Shown in pieces: positions 1 through 6,829 of a stretch of 15,738 nt of DNA. The notes beneath the pieces are model-generated. The model had not been told where the DNA came from, made no database searches, and saw nothing but the letters and a program-made list of their open reading frames with translations. The position numbers and the translations under genes are program-made. This DNA is from Candidatus Woesebacteria bacterium (GTDB taxonomy: Bacteria; Patescibacteriota; Microgenomatia; UBA8517; UBA10165), in NCBI GenBank assembly GCA_002686465.1, contig NZCP01000015.1, positions 1-15,738 of the forward strand, written 5' to 3'. Numbering within the stretch: position 1 is the first letter of the stretch; every line of letters starts with the position of its first letter.

Positions 1-883
1 TAACCCTACCTCTGAACATTTCGTCCCGCAGGATAGGTTTTTTAACGTACGAGGTTTTTAACGTTGGCCAGGGTTTGTTTATGGCCAGTAAAGTTTTGGC
101 CACCAGGCGTAAAGCCAGATTCAATTTCGTATTTGTGGCTGGCGGTCTGGTCGACACGGTCGTGCTACCGTAAGCCGCTTGGGCAAGCTCGTCGAAGCTC
201 GCATTGATTGGCACGTTGGCAATTTTGCCGAGTGGTAGGTACACCGCGTGGGTGTGTGCGCCTTCACCCTCACGCCATTTCCCTGCCAGTCGATCTCTTG
301 CTAGCTGTTGGAAGCCTCTCCGACCGCGGTCGCCACGCACAAGTGCGTTTTGAGCTGCCATCGATTGATTGTAGGCCACAATCGACGTGTCGATTAGTCG
401 AAGGCATAGGAGATCACCGTCTTGGGAGGGATTGAAGCCCTTGGGCAGCATTGGTCGGGTAACAAGTAGGCAATCGCAGCCATCGATTGGTTGATGCAAT
501 TCTATGGCAAAATCATAACGAGGCCATTGAATATCACCCCAGCGACTCCCGTGACTTTCCCAACGCGCAAGCCGCTGTTGAGCTGGCGCTGAAAAACGCC
601 ATATGTGTCGCCCGTCTTGTGCCCACTTGCGAAGTTCGCCGGGTACGAAGTAGAAAGTTGTCAGGAAACTCATTTGCTTTTCAGTAGCCTGAAAGAACTC
701 AAATATTGAACCCAGTTGTATGACGCTATGTCGAATTTCCTTGCGGTGGCTTAGTAAGTCTAAGCAGGGGGCCTTGTCTATCGCGCCCGGGATATGTTGC
801 CGTGCCCAAAACAAGTTTTCGGCAGTCAGCTCTAGCGCTGTAAGCGCCTGGTCCAGTCTTTCGCCGGGTACTGGTGCATGCAG
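1..883 (-). CDS. Unrecognised protein, partial (C-terminus beyond left edge), non-AUG start
   Basis: Reading the minus strand gives an uninterrupted frame of 294 codons that leaves the window without a stop, so the real protein is longer. The upstream in-frame stop is a TAG near 930. The translation begins LHAPVPGERLDQALTALEL and contains segments such as FWARQHIPGAID, TTFYFVPGELRKW and WGDIQWPRYDFAIEL. It is rich in Trp, Arg and Gln. I recognise no domain, signal peptide or membrane segment. The start is odd: an AAGGAG ribosome site (889-894) lies six bases before an in-frame CTG at 883. An ATG at 880 is in another frame that stops after 15 codons. The first in-frame ATG (codon 71, near 673) would discard plausible coding sequence. 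Either CTG is the start or there is an indel near 880. The gene is more GC-rich than its AT-rich neighbours. Short plus-strand ORFs over this region are its shadows. Confidence 0.75.
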   Translation of the reverse strand, partial: MHAPVPGERLDQALTALELTAENLFWARQHIPGAIDKAPCLDLLSHRKEIRHSVIQLGSIFEFFQATEKQMSFLTTFYFVPGELRKWAQDGRHIWRFSAPAQQRLARWESHGSRWGDIQWPRYDFAIELHQPIDGCDCLLVTRPMLPKGFNPSQDGDLLCLRLIDTSIVAYNQSMAAQNALVRGDRGRRGFQQLARDRLAGKWREGEGAHTHAVYLPLGKIANVPINASFDELAQAAYGSTTVSTRPPATNTKLNLALRLVAKTLLAINKPWPTLKTSYVKKPILRDEMFRGRV

Positions 884-956
884 TGCAGTCTCCTTATTCT
901 TTAAAGAGGATGTGGAATTGTTGAAGAGCTATTTTTGTTTTATTTTTTAATAGTAG

Positions 957-985
957 AGATTAACATATTAAAGCCTAAATGTCAA
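957..985 (-). promoter_or_regulatory. Predicted sigma-70 promoter for the left-edge gene
   Basis: On the minus strand TTGACA (985-980) is followed after 17 bases by TAATCT (962-957). The -35 is perfect and the -10 weak. It would start transcription about 66 bases before the CTG at 883. Confidence 0.45.
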
Positions 986-992
986 TTAAATG

Positions 993-1021
993 TTGCCATG
1001 GACTTTATTAAGTTGTATACT
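993..1021 (+). promoter_or_regulatory. Predicted sigma-70 promoter for the GreA-C-like gene
   Basis: TTGCCA (993-998), a 17-base spacer and TATACT (1016-1021) form a good promoter. It is back to back with the minus-strand promoter at 957-985, and the two -35 boxes are only 7 bases apart. Transcription would begin near 1028, leaving a leader of about 109 bases. Confidence 0.55.
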
Positions 1022-1027
1022 AATTAC

Positions 1028-1136
1028 TAAAGGGGGGAACCCCATTTTAATTTGTTGAACCCCCTCTCCGCTCTCGAGCTTCGAGGGGTATAGCAGCGCC
1101 CTCTCTATAGACTGGCGTTTTTATTTTTTAATAATT
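1028..1136 (+). promoter_or_regulatory. Structured 5' leader, possible attenuator
   Basis: The leader holds several short complementary segments that cannot all pair at once. A run of Gs near 1032-1038 can pair with CCCCCT near 1060-1065. CTCTCGA can pair with TCGAGGG across a GCT loop (about 1071-1087). GAGGG (1084-1088) can pair with CCCTC (1099-1103). CGCC (1097-1100) can pair with GGCG (1114-1117), followed directly by T-rich 1118-1129 as in a weak intrinsic terminator. That the last hairpin attenuates transcription into the downstream gene is inference. There is no SD before the ATG. Confidence 0.35.
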
Positions 1137-1394
1137 ATGGAAGACTTAGACAAAAATAATAGTATATCTATTGGCAAACGGGTCGTTATTGAAGGTGGTG
1201 GGCAAGATCGGACTATCGAACTGGTAGATGTCGACGACGTTGACCCGGCCAAAGGCAGGATTTCAGCCTTGTCCCCGATTGGTGAGTCCTTGCTAGGTAA
1301 GGCTATAGGCCAAACAATATCGGTGGAGCTGCCAGGTGGTCGGCAAATGCTGTACAAGATAAAATCGGTCGAGCCATTAAAAATAGCTGTTTAG
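1137..1394 (+). CDS. Stand-alone GreA/GreB C-terminal-domain protein
   Basis: This 85-residue protein matches the FKBP-like C-terminal domain of GreA/GreB transcript-cleavage factors. It shows the domain's two signatures: a conserved ISALSPIGESLLGKAIG segment (about residues 42-58) and the closing YKIKSVEPL strand. The domain normally binds RNA polymerase near the secondary channel. The N-terminal coiled coil that carries the acidic residues stimulating transcript cleavage is absent, since only about ten residues precede the domain. It therefore cannot act as a normal Gre factor. It may bind polymerase like Rnk or other coiled-coil-lacking relatives, which is inference. The ATG at 1137 has no SD. 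A strong terminator follows at 1429. Confidence 0.8.
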   Translation: MEDLDKNNSISIGKRVVIEGGGQDRTIELVDVDDVDPAKGRISALSPIGESLLGKAIGQTISVELPGGRQMLYKIKSVEPLKIAV

Positions 1395-1428
1395 ATTAAA
1401 TAAATTAATTTAGCCCGACCGCTTAATG

Positions 1429-1453
1429 CCACTTAATTTTTAAGTGGTTTTTT
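1429..1453 (+). terminator. Intrinsic terminator
   Basis: CCACTTA (1429-1435) pairs perfectly with TAAGTGG (1441-1447), followed by six Ts. It ends the GreA-C-like transcript. Confidence 0.85.
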
Positions 1454-1454
1454 A

Positions 1455-1483
1455 TTTACTTTTTTAGTTTAAATCACTACAAT
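1455..1483 (+). promoter_or_regulatory. Predicted promoter of the asparaginase-like operon
   Basis: TTTACT (1455-1460), a 17-base spacer and TACAAT (1478-1483) lie 51 bases before the ATG at 1534 and just after the preceding terminator. The -10 matches consensus at five of six positions. Confidence 0.45.
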
Positions 1484-1533
1484 ATTAAGACTAGGCCGTC
1501 TTAGCTTTTTGCGACGGCGCACTTCTAATAGTT

Positions 1534-2487
1534 ATGTCCAAGCCAAAAAAATCCTCTCGCGCAAAAGTACTGCTTATATATGGCGGGGGCGTTCCTGGGT
1601 TAACCAAGGAAAAGTTTTCTAGTTTGTTGGTAGACATGCCGGAACTCTCGATCGTGGCAGATATTGAGTCTAAGTTTTTGTTTGCCGAAGCCTCTACAGA
1701 TATCACCCCCACTATTTGGATTGATTTGGCTAAAGAGATTGGGCTAAACATGAATCGCTATCAGGGGTTTGTGGTTTTACACGGCATCGACAATGCTTTG
1801 TATACATCGTCGGCGATTTCTTTTTTGCTGCAGAATTTATCCAAACCAATAATATTTACCGGACCTCAAAATTTTAAAGCAAATCGTCAACCTGGCACTC
1901 AAACAGGCGACCAAGCTTTGCGCGCGAACATAGTCAATGCGGTTCAGGCCGCCACTCAACCCTTCGGCCAAGTCGGGTTACTTTATGGTAATAGTTTATG
2001 GCAAGCTAATCGAGCCGAGTTGGTGGCTGAAGCTTCGGGGCCTTTTCGAAGCGATGTTGAATTAGGTCGAATCGATTTTAGTTTACGTTTGCCAGAAAAT
2101 TTTAAAGCTGCCAGCGGTAATCTGCGAACATACCATAAATTAGAATCACGCGTGGAGGTAGTAAACATTTATCCGGGCGTTGATTATTTTCGGTTAGAAA
2201 AAAGGCTAAGCGAGTTGGCCGGGGGAGTATTAATAGTAGATAGCCGAGAAAACTTGCCAAGCGAATTAGAAAAAATTATCAAAAAAGTTTCAGGAGCAAT
2301 TGTCTTGTTTGCGCCGGGCGTAAATTTATCTGTGTCGGCAACCAACGTAAGTGTGGTCAACAATATGACTTTACCAGCCACGGTAACCAAGCTTATGTGG
2401 CTTTTGGCTCAAGGGTATAAGCCCAAGCAGATTCCATCTTTAATGGAACGATCGTTGGTTGGGGAGGTAAATGAGGTAATTACATAA
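1534..2487 (+). CDS. Asparaginase-fold protein lacking catalytic residues (pseudoenzyme)
   Basis: The 317 residues align along their length with type I L-asparaginase, as judged against my recollection of E. coli AnsA. Matching landmarks are the N-terminal glycine turn (IYGGGVPG, residues 15-22), the block around residues 78-110 (GFVVLHGIDNALYTSSAISF and KPIIFTG), the NR at 159-160, IYPGVD near 212-217 and the closing PATVTKLMWLL (281-291). The catalytic positions are changed. The nucleophilic Thr of GGT is Val20, the Thr of HGTDT is Ile85 (Asp86 is kept, the next Thr is Asn87), and the catalytic Lys is Leu163. Asparagine hydrolysis is therefore very unlikely. A binding or sensing role, or substrate-independent scaffolding, is inference. 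There is no signal peptide, so it should be cytoplasmic. The stop at 2485-2487 is one base from the next start, so the two genes are co-transcribed and probably translationally coupled. There is no SD. Confidence 0.8.
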   Translation: MSKPKKSSRAKVLLIYGGGVPGLTKEKFSSLLVDMPELSIVADIESKFLFAEASTDITPTIWIDLAKEIGLNMNRYQGFVVLHGIDNALYTSSAISFLLQNLSKPIIFTGPQNFKANRQPGTQTGDQALRANIVNAVQAATQPFGQVGLLYGNSLWQANRAELVAEASGPFRSDVELGRIDFSLRLPENFKAASGNLRTYHKLESRVEVVNIYPGVDYFRLEKRLSELAGGVLIVDSRENLPSELEKIIKKVSGAIVLFAPGVNLSVSATNVSVVNNMTLPATVTKLMWLLAQGYKPKQIPSLMERSLVGEVNEVIT

Positions 2488-2488
2488 T

Positions 2489-3061
2489 ATGCGGGTATAT
2501 TTATTTGCCAATCCTCAAAGCTCTTCATCTTTACGGGAGCAAGTCGAAAAGGCCAGACAAATCTTGGTCCGGGCGGGAGTCGTGGTTCATAGTAATTTAG
2601 ATAAGACGAACGAGATTGGTTTTGAAGAGCAAGACAACCAGTCAACCATGGATCGGGTCGATGGACTAGTCATCGAAGGGTCTTCGCCTAGCCCCGAGCA
2701 AGGGTACCTCATTGCTTTGGCCTTGGCGCATAAAAAACCAACTATTTGTTTACTCGAGCGCGGGAAGTCGATAGATCCCAATTTAAAAGTATTGCTGAAA
2801 GGCCGTGAAGCCAGTCAGCTACTCGAAGTAACCTCATACACGCCGCAGTCTCTGGAAAAAACTTTGCAACGGTTTATCGACCGAATCGAGACCGGCGGCG
2901 GACGCGAGGTGCCGTCGATTAAATTTACTTTACGGATCACTCCGCGGATCGAAAGGTATTTAAACTGGAAAATAAAGGGGGCCAAGAAGACTAAGGCAGA
3001 TTGGCTGCGGGAGATGATTGAAAAAGTTATCGACAAAGATGATAAATATACCAAGCGTTAA
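2489..3061 (+). CDS. Nucleoside 2-deoxyribosyltransferase-like protein with RHH-like tail
   Basis: The 190-residue protein has two parts. Residues 1-135 resemble the Rossmann-like fold of the nucleoside 2-deoxyribosyltransferase family: VYLFANPQ at the start, DGLVIEGSSPSPEQGYLIAL (58-77) and KKPTICLL (82-89). Glu70 falls where that family has its catalytic Glu, so the enzyme may be active on a nucleoside or nucleotide. After a Gly-rich hinge (136-138), residues 144-185 read as a strand and two helices (FTLRITPRIERYLNW, then TKADWLREMIEKVI), like ribbon-helix-helix (CopG/Arc) DNA-binding proteins. It starts one base after the asparaginase-like gene. A nucleotide-sensing regulator is a reasonable guess, not a demonstrated role. 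The stop codon abuts the next promoter. Confidence 0.65.
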   Translation: MRVYLFANPQSSSSLREQVEKARQILVRAGVVVHSNLDKTNEIGFEEQDNQSTMDRVDGLVIEGSSPSPEQGYLIALALAHKKPTICLLERGKSIDPNLKVLLKGREASQLLEVTSYTPQSLEKTLQRFIDRIETGGGREVPSIKFTLRITPRIERYLNWKIKGAKKTKADWLREMIEKVIDKDDKYTKR

Positions 3062-3083
3062 TCTGGTATAATTCTGGTATAAT
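3062..3083 (+). promoter_or_regulatory. Tandem extended -10 promoters
   Basis: The 11-base unit TCTGGTATAAT occurs twice without a gap (3062-3072 and 3073-3083). Each copy is a perfect extended -10 (TGGTATAAT). No convincing -35 is visible, as is normal for extended -10 promoters. They begin right after the stop codon of the previous gene and 26 bases before the ATG at 3110. Confidence 0.7.
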
Positions 3084-3109
3084 ATAAAAGTAAAATAAAT
3101 AACTAAAAT

Positions 3110-4432
3110 ATGAGAAATCCTGAAGACGGGTTGACTATATCAAGAAGAATTCCAGAAGAAGGCGCAGAATCGCCAGGAGATGTTTTGGAATTGAAAGATA
3201 GGGAGGCAAAGTTTCCTAAAGAATCGGAACAAGAAGAAGTACCAGAGTGGTCGGAGTTTAAATATACTAAAGAGGAACAGTTTTTGAATGATCAACTTAT
3301 TAAGATTTTACACAAGCAACAAGCAGAGAAAGCTGCTATGGCCGAGAAGAAGAAGGAAGAAGTTTATGATCTTGAAGCAGTTAGACTTGAAGCAGCTGGG
3401 GATGATGAAGAAGTAAATGCCGAAGGAGAAGCTCACGATCTTGAGGCGGCAGGTCCAGATGAGTTGGTGACTACCTTTGATCAGGTGGATGATTTTGAAA
3501 CTGCCAAAGACGGGAGCGACAATAAAACGTTAGGTATAAAAGGCGAGACGCGTGAAAATGTTAGTCAAGAAGTTCAAATACCACCGATGGCAGAGCGGTA
3601 CGGTGACCTGGTCGATATTCCAAATTCTGATGATGAACTTGTTGAAGTAAGAAATGAGGCTACAAAAGGTGAACGTGTAAAAGAGGCCTTTAGTAAGCTT
3701 GCTGATTGGGCTAAGGAAGCCGCCAAGCCTCTGCTTGAGAAATGGCAAGATGTAAAAGAGGCCAGAGCCGAAAAAAGGTATAACGAAAGCGGCGTTAAAT
3801 TCTATCGAAAATTAGAAGGGGAAGTCCGGCAAAAGATTGCTTTGAACGAAGAGCGTCAACAGTCGATGGCCACAGCTGAAACGGCCACCGAAACTACGTT
3901 GGCCGAATTAATAAATAAAGAAGAAGAATTATTAAGCTACAATCGTGATCATGATTTAAATCTGGATCAAGATGATCCAGCTTTTGTAAGGCTACGTGAA
4001 GAAATTGCCAAGCTCAAAGAACTAATGGGCAATTACGAACAGGAAAAGGAAAACTTATCCCAGGAACATAGCCAGTTAGAAACAGCCTTAAACGAGTATA
4101 CCGAGAATAGACGGGAGTCTATTTCTAATCTGAGTGCTGCCGAACAAGAAAAGATTGATATAGACATGGAGTATTTGGAAGCTATTACTGATCATATTCC
4201 AGAAATTCATCTTGAAATTAGGGAGCTAGCGGCAGCCAGGGAAAAAGCTGAGACTGCCATTGAAAAGTTAAAAATAGATTTTCCTATTGATGAGTCTCAG
4301 CAGCAAGGTGTGGTGAACGAGGCTACAGAAGGTGTGGTAGCTAGTTGGTGGAATAAAGTTAATGGGGAATTAGCTGAAGTTATTCAAAGACAGGCAGAAA
4401 TTGCCGAAGTTCAAAATAATATGGTTGATTAA
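3110..4432 (+). CDS. Acidic coiled-coil protein, unrecognised
   Basis: This 440-residue protein is very rich in Glu, Lys, Ala and Gln, and has no signal peptide or membrane segment. Residues 1-190 look disordered and acidic, with short repeats around YDLEAVRLEAAG and HDLEAAGPDEL (about 86-118). Residues about 195-440 have the heptad-like pattern of long helices (for example LREEIAKLKELMGNYEQEKE) and should form coiled coils. I recognise no catalytic motif. A structural or scaffolding role is inference. The stop is TAA at 4430-4432. The following ORF continues in the same frame after three codons, so this may be the first part of a longer protein. It is first in an operon with 4442-5236 and 5243-5491. 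Confidence 0.8.
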   Translation: MRNPEDGLTISRRIPEEGAESPGDVLELKDREAKFPKESEQEEVPEWSEFKYTKEEQFLNDQLIKILHKQQAEKAAMAEKKKEEVYDLEAVRLEAAGDDEEVNAEGEAHDLEAAGPDELVTTFDQVDDFETAKDGSDNKTLGIKGETRENVSQEVQIPPMAERYGDLVDIPNSDDELVEVRNEATKGERVKEAFSKLADWAKEAAKPLLEKWQDVKEARAEKRYNESGVKFYRKLEGEVRQKIALNEERQQSMATAETATETTLAELINKEEELLSYNRDHDLNLDQDDPAFVRLREEIAKLKELMGNYEQEKENLSQEHSQLETALNEYTENRRESISNLSAAEQEKIDIDMEYLEAITDHIPEIHLEIRELAAAREKAETAIEKLKIDFPIDESQQQGVVNEATEGVVASWWNKVNGELAEVIQRQAEIAEVQNNMVD

Positions 4433-4441
4433 GCAGATACA

Positions 4442-5236
4442 TTGATAGCAAAAATCAAGAAAAATCGGGGCCGCGTTAAGTCTATAGAAGATAAAAAATT
4501 AGATCCAGCTGAAGTTAAGGCAGCCGATGAAGAGTTTGAAGCACGTTTGCAAAAAGTTTTGGATCTACAACGTGAAGAAATAGTTGAGCTTGAGGCTGCT
4601 GAGCCTGGTGAGGTTGCTGAAGGTGAGGCCCAGGAAGATGAAGATGATGTAACTCAAGAAAATTTAAGACCAGAGTTAGGCGCAGAAAGTACTTACGAGT
4701 TTGATCCAGCCGGCTTAAGACGAACTTTCGGGGTAGAGCTTGGAGGTAAATCCTCTGGAGTTGAAAACATTGACGAAGGCGGTGATTACGAAATTGATCT
4801 AGATAAGCCGTTACCTAAGTTGGCAGATAAACGAGACAGATCCAAGCCAGAATTAGGATCTCTTCCGGTGGCAGAAGTAGAAGGAGGAGGACGTTATGAT
4901 AATGTGCAAACATTATTAGAGGATTTTATTAAGGGGTATAACGACTTAGGAGGTACGGCAGGTAAAACTGTAGACGTGAAAGGTTTAATCCCTAATCAAT
5001 TTAAATCTCATGATAGAGCTAAGGCTTCCGACTTTGCCGGTGAAGTGCTAAAGAGATACAATGCAAAATACCGGCCAAACCGGGCGCCGTCTGAACATCC
5101 TGAGTTAACCGTTGATCAAATTAAAGATTGGTTTGAGCCACCTAGTGAAGAGGAAGAAAGACGTAGTGTTATCTTGCCTTTCCCTAAGGGTGGAAGAAGT
5201 GGCGGAAGGGGAGGAACTGAGGAAGAAAAAAAGTAA
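4442..5236 (+). CDS. Acidic protein, TTG start or continuation of the upstream gene
   Basis: The frame is the same as that of the 3110 gene, separated only by TAA and the codons GCA, GAT, ACA. The first candidate start is TTG at 4442, with no SD in front, and the 264-residue translation has no other Met. Residues about 20-65 (DEEFEARLQKVLDLQREEI, then VELEAAEPGE) resemble residues about 54-110 of the upstream protein in composition and pattern. Residues about 155-225 look folded (LLEDFIKGYNDLGG, KGLIPNQFKSHDRAKASDF, LTVDQIKDWFEPP). The tail is basic and Gly-rich, then acidic. It may be a paralogous gene using TTG, the second half of a gene broken by a nonsense mutation, or a product of stop-codon read-through. 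Function unknown. Confidence 0.6.
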   Translation: MIAKIKKNRGRVKSIEDKKLDPAEVKAADEEFEARLQKVLDLQREEIVELEAAEPGEVAEGEAQEDEDDVTQENLRPELGAESTYEFDPAGLRRTFGVELGGKSSGVENIDEGGDYEIDLDKPLPKLADKRDRSKPELGSLPVAEVEGGGRYDNVQTLLEDFIKGYNDLGGTAGKTVDVKGLIPNQFKSHDRAKASDFAGEVLKRYNAKYRPNRAPSEHPELTVDQIKDWFEPPSEEEERRSVILPFPKGGRSGGRGGTEEEKK

Positions 5237-5242
5237 AATAAT

Positions 5243-5491
5243 ATGCCCAAGAAATCATCACCAAATATTAAAGCGTTTGAGGAAACTTTTAAAGAATTGC
5301 AGGCCGCCAACCAATCCGCGCAGAGCTTACTTAATAACATCAAAAGCAGCACGCGCCGGGCCTTAACTAAAGTTCGCGAAAAACAGGCAGCCGTGGATGC
5401 CAAATCTTTTGAGGCTATCGAAGAGATAGACTTAGCGGTTTTACGTTTAATCTATAAAGCCGGTTTAGGCAAACCAAAGTCCCAGAAGTAA
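5243..5491 (+). CDS. Small helical protein, unrecognised
   Basis: The 82-residue product is basic and predicted to be almost entirely helical (FEETFKELQAANQSAQSLL, then FEAIEEIDLAVLRLIYKAG). It starts with ATG six bases after the previous stop and is last in the operon that begins at 3110. It may partner the coiled-coil proteins encoded upstream, which is inference from operon position only. No SD is visible. A strong terminator follows at 5511. Confidence 0.7.
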   Translation: MPKKSSPNIKAFEETFKELQAANQSAQSLLNNIKSSTRRALTKVREKQAAVDAKSFEAIEEIDLAVLRLIYKAGLGKPKSQK

Positions 5492-5510
5492 AAATTTTTT
5501 ACTAAACAAA

Positions 5511-5550
5511 AACACTCCGATGTTTAAATGCAGCGGAGTGTTTTTTATTT
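5511..5550. terminator. Bidirectional intrinsic terminator
   Basis: AACACTCCG (5511-5519) pairs with CGGAGTGTT (5534-5542). T-runs follow on the plus strand (5541-5546) and the minus strand (the A-run at 5506-5512). It serves the plus-strand operon ending at 5491 and the convergent minus-strand gene ending at 5557. Confidence 0.85.
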
Positions 5551-5556
5551 TATTTT

Positions 5557-5748
5557 CTAACGCATTGAGCGCCTAGCGATCGAGTAGATTCCGAAGATAA
5601 TAAATACGTAGGGCCAAAACGAGGTGTCACCAGGTAGAACTCCTAGGTTACCCATTAGCCAGAAAACACCAAGCAGCAAAAGGAAAACCCCTCCGCCGTA
5701 ACCACCGTGACCGCACCAGCACATATTGCCTTTGTCCTTTTTTAACAT
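5557..5748 (-). CDS. Small two-TM membrane protein (LiaI/DUF5668-like)
   Basis: The 63-residue protein has a Cys/Gly-rich N-terminus (MCWCGHGGYGGG, residues 9-20) and two hydrophobic segments: VFLLLLGVFWLMGNLGVL (about 21-38) and FWPYVFIIFGIYSIA (about 44-58). It ends in Arg. The FWP motif with a following hydrophobic helix is typical of small DUF5668 / LiaI-LiaF-like transmembrane domains found in membrane-stress systems. That assignment is by pattern only. The ATG at 5748 follows an AT-rich stretch without SD. The Met at residue 9 is an alternative start. It is divergent from the secreted protease gene. Confidence 0.65.
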   Translation of the reverse strand: MLKKDKGNMCWCGHGGYGGGVFLLLLGVFWLMGNLGVLPGDTSFWPYVFIIFGIYSIARRSMR

Positions 5749-5788
5749 AATGTAAAAAAATTAATTTTAGTAAACGACCTTTGAATAT

Positions 5789-5797
5789 ATTATAGCA
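5789..5797 (-). promoter_or_regulatory. Extended -10 promoter for the two-TM protein gene
   Basis: Read on the minus strand, TGCTATAAT (5797-5789) is a perfect extended -10. No clear -35 is present. It lies about 40 bases before the ATG at 5748. Confidence 0.5.
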
Positions 5798-5829
5798 AAT
5801 TTAAAATTTATTTACATTATAATAGCAGC

Positions 5830-5857
5830 TTGACAGTCTTAAGGGCGGGAGTAAACT
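5830..5857 (+). promoter_or_regulatory. Predicted promoter of the metzincin gene
   Basis: A perfect TTGACA (5830-5835) is followed after 16 bases by TAAACT (5852-5857). The -10 is weak (four of six), and the start codon lies 30 bases downstream. Confidence 0.4.
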
Positions 5858-5887
5858 AATTGTACTTAATACTTTACCTTGATAAAT

Positions 5888-6814
5888 ATGAAATATTTTA
5901 AAAGTTCGGTAAAAAATACTTTAATTTATACTCTGGCATTTAGTTTGGTACTGGCTACTACTCCAGTTTTGGCTCAAGGTCCGGATCGCGTGGCTGCTAC
6001 TTTAAGTACCCCAGGAACAGAACGCGGCTTGGTTTTGCCGCCGGCAGCCGACAATTCAAACGTAATCTCGCTCGGCCAGGCAGTTGATCCTCAATCAGGA
6101 AAAGTGGTTGAAGGCTTTGCAATTGTTCATCCCAAGAAAGCTAAGGGTAAACCAGACGGCACGCCTGGCAATGGTGGCGGCGGCGGAAAAGGAAACGGCG
6201 GTGGCGGTGGCGGTGGCGGTGGAGGCGATGATACCAGCAGCTGTTATGGTTTCTTAGCCAAAGACGCAAAATGGAAAAATGTAGAGGACTGGATTGTAAA
6301 TCCAGACAACAACGACGGAATTTCTGATGCTTCTGTTCTCAGCATTCTTTCTGGCGGAGTAGACAAATGGGAAGATGCGGCCGATGGTGAAGTTGACGAC
6401 GGTAATAGCGTAAACATTGTTGGTAGCGGAAGTATTACTGGCGCCACACTAGTAGCCGATGAAGTTTCTCCAGATGGATTAAACGAAGTTTACTTCGGGT
6501 CTATCAATGGTGGAGACGCAATTGGTGTAACTATTGTTTGGGGAATATTTAGTGGTAAGCCAGCCAACCGTGTCTTGGTTGAATGGGATCAGATTTATGA
6601 CGACGAAGCTTTTGACTGGTCCGACGTTGGTGCAGCCAACCTGATGGACCTGGAAAACATTGTCGTTCACGAACTTGGACACACTATGGGTTTGGGAGAT
6701 TTGTATACTGCTGAATGTGCCGACGAAACCATGTATGGATACGGTACCGAAGGCGAAACCAAGAAGCGCGATCTAAACGCTGGTGACATTGCCGGTATTA
6801 GCAAGCTTTACTAA
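5888..6814 (+). CDS. Secreted metzincin-type (matrixin-like) zinc metallopeptidase
   Basis: The 308-residue protein begins with a signal peptide: basic MKYFKSSVKN, hydrophobic core to about residue 27, likely cleavage after VLA (residue 29). A pro/spacer segment follows, then a Lys- and Gly-rich linker (about 83-113, including a run of ten Gly). The catalytic domain (about 115-308) contains HELGHTMGLGD (261-271). This is the metzincin HExxHxxGxxD form, with Asp as the third zinc ligand in place of His, as in snapalysins. A Met-turn candidate is M282 in ETMYGYG, and the ending DIAGISKLY is matrixin-like. Cys119 and Cys277 could form a disulfide. It should act outside the cell or at its surface. 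I chose ATG 5888 because it leads straight into the signal peptide. A TTG three codons upstream is possible. No SD. Confidence 0.85.
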   Translation: MKYFKSSVKNTLIYTLAFSLVLATTPVLAQGPDRVAATLSTPGTERGLVLPPAADNSNVISLGQAVDPQSGKVVEGFAIVHPKKAKGKPDGTPGNGGGGGKGNGGGGGGGGGGDDTSSCYGFLAKDAKWKNVEDWIVNPDNNDGISDASVLSILSGGVDKWEDAADGEVDDGNSVNIVGSGSITGATLVADEVSPDGLNEVYFGSINGGDAIGVTIVWGIFSGKPANRVLVEWDQIYDDEAFDWSDVGAANLMDLENIVVHELGHTMGLGDLYTAECADETMYGYGTEGETKKRDLNAGDIAGISKLY

Positions 6815-6829
6815 AATTAGATAAATAAA

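Noticed and set aside
208..950. Three short plus-strand ORFs (208-435, 487-687, 720-950)
   Set aside because: They overlap a continuous 294-codon minus-strand frame with much more protein-like composition. They lack starts with SD and promoters.
4430..4432. Stop-codon reassignment explaining the in-frame TAA
   Set aside because: Other genes in the window end in TAA exactly where their families and terminators predict. The known CPR recoding affects TGA, not TAA.
5112..5403. Plus ORF 5112-5366 and minus ORF 5116-5403
   Set aside because: They span the junction of two in-operon genes in other frames, and their composition is a frame shadow of the acidic/basic coding sequence.
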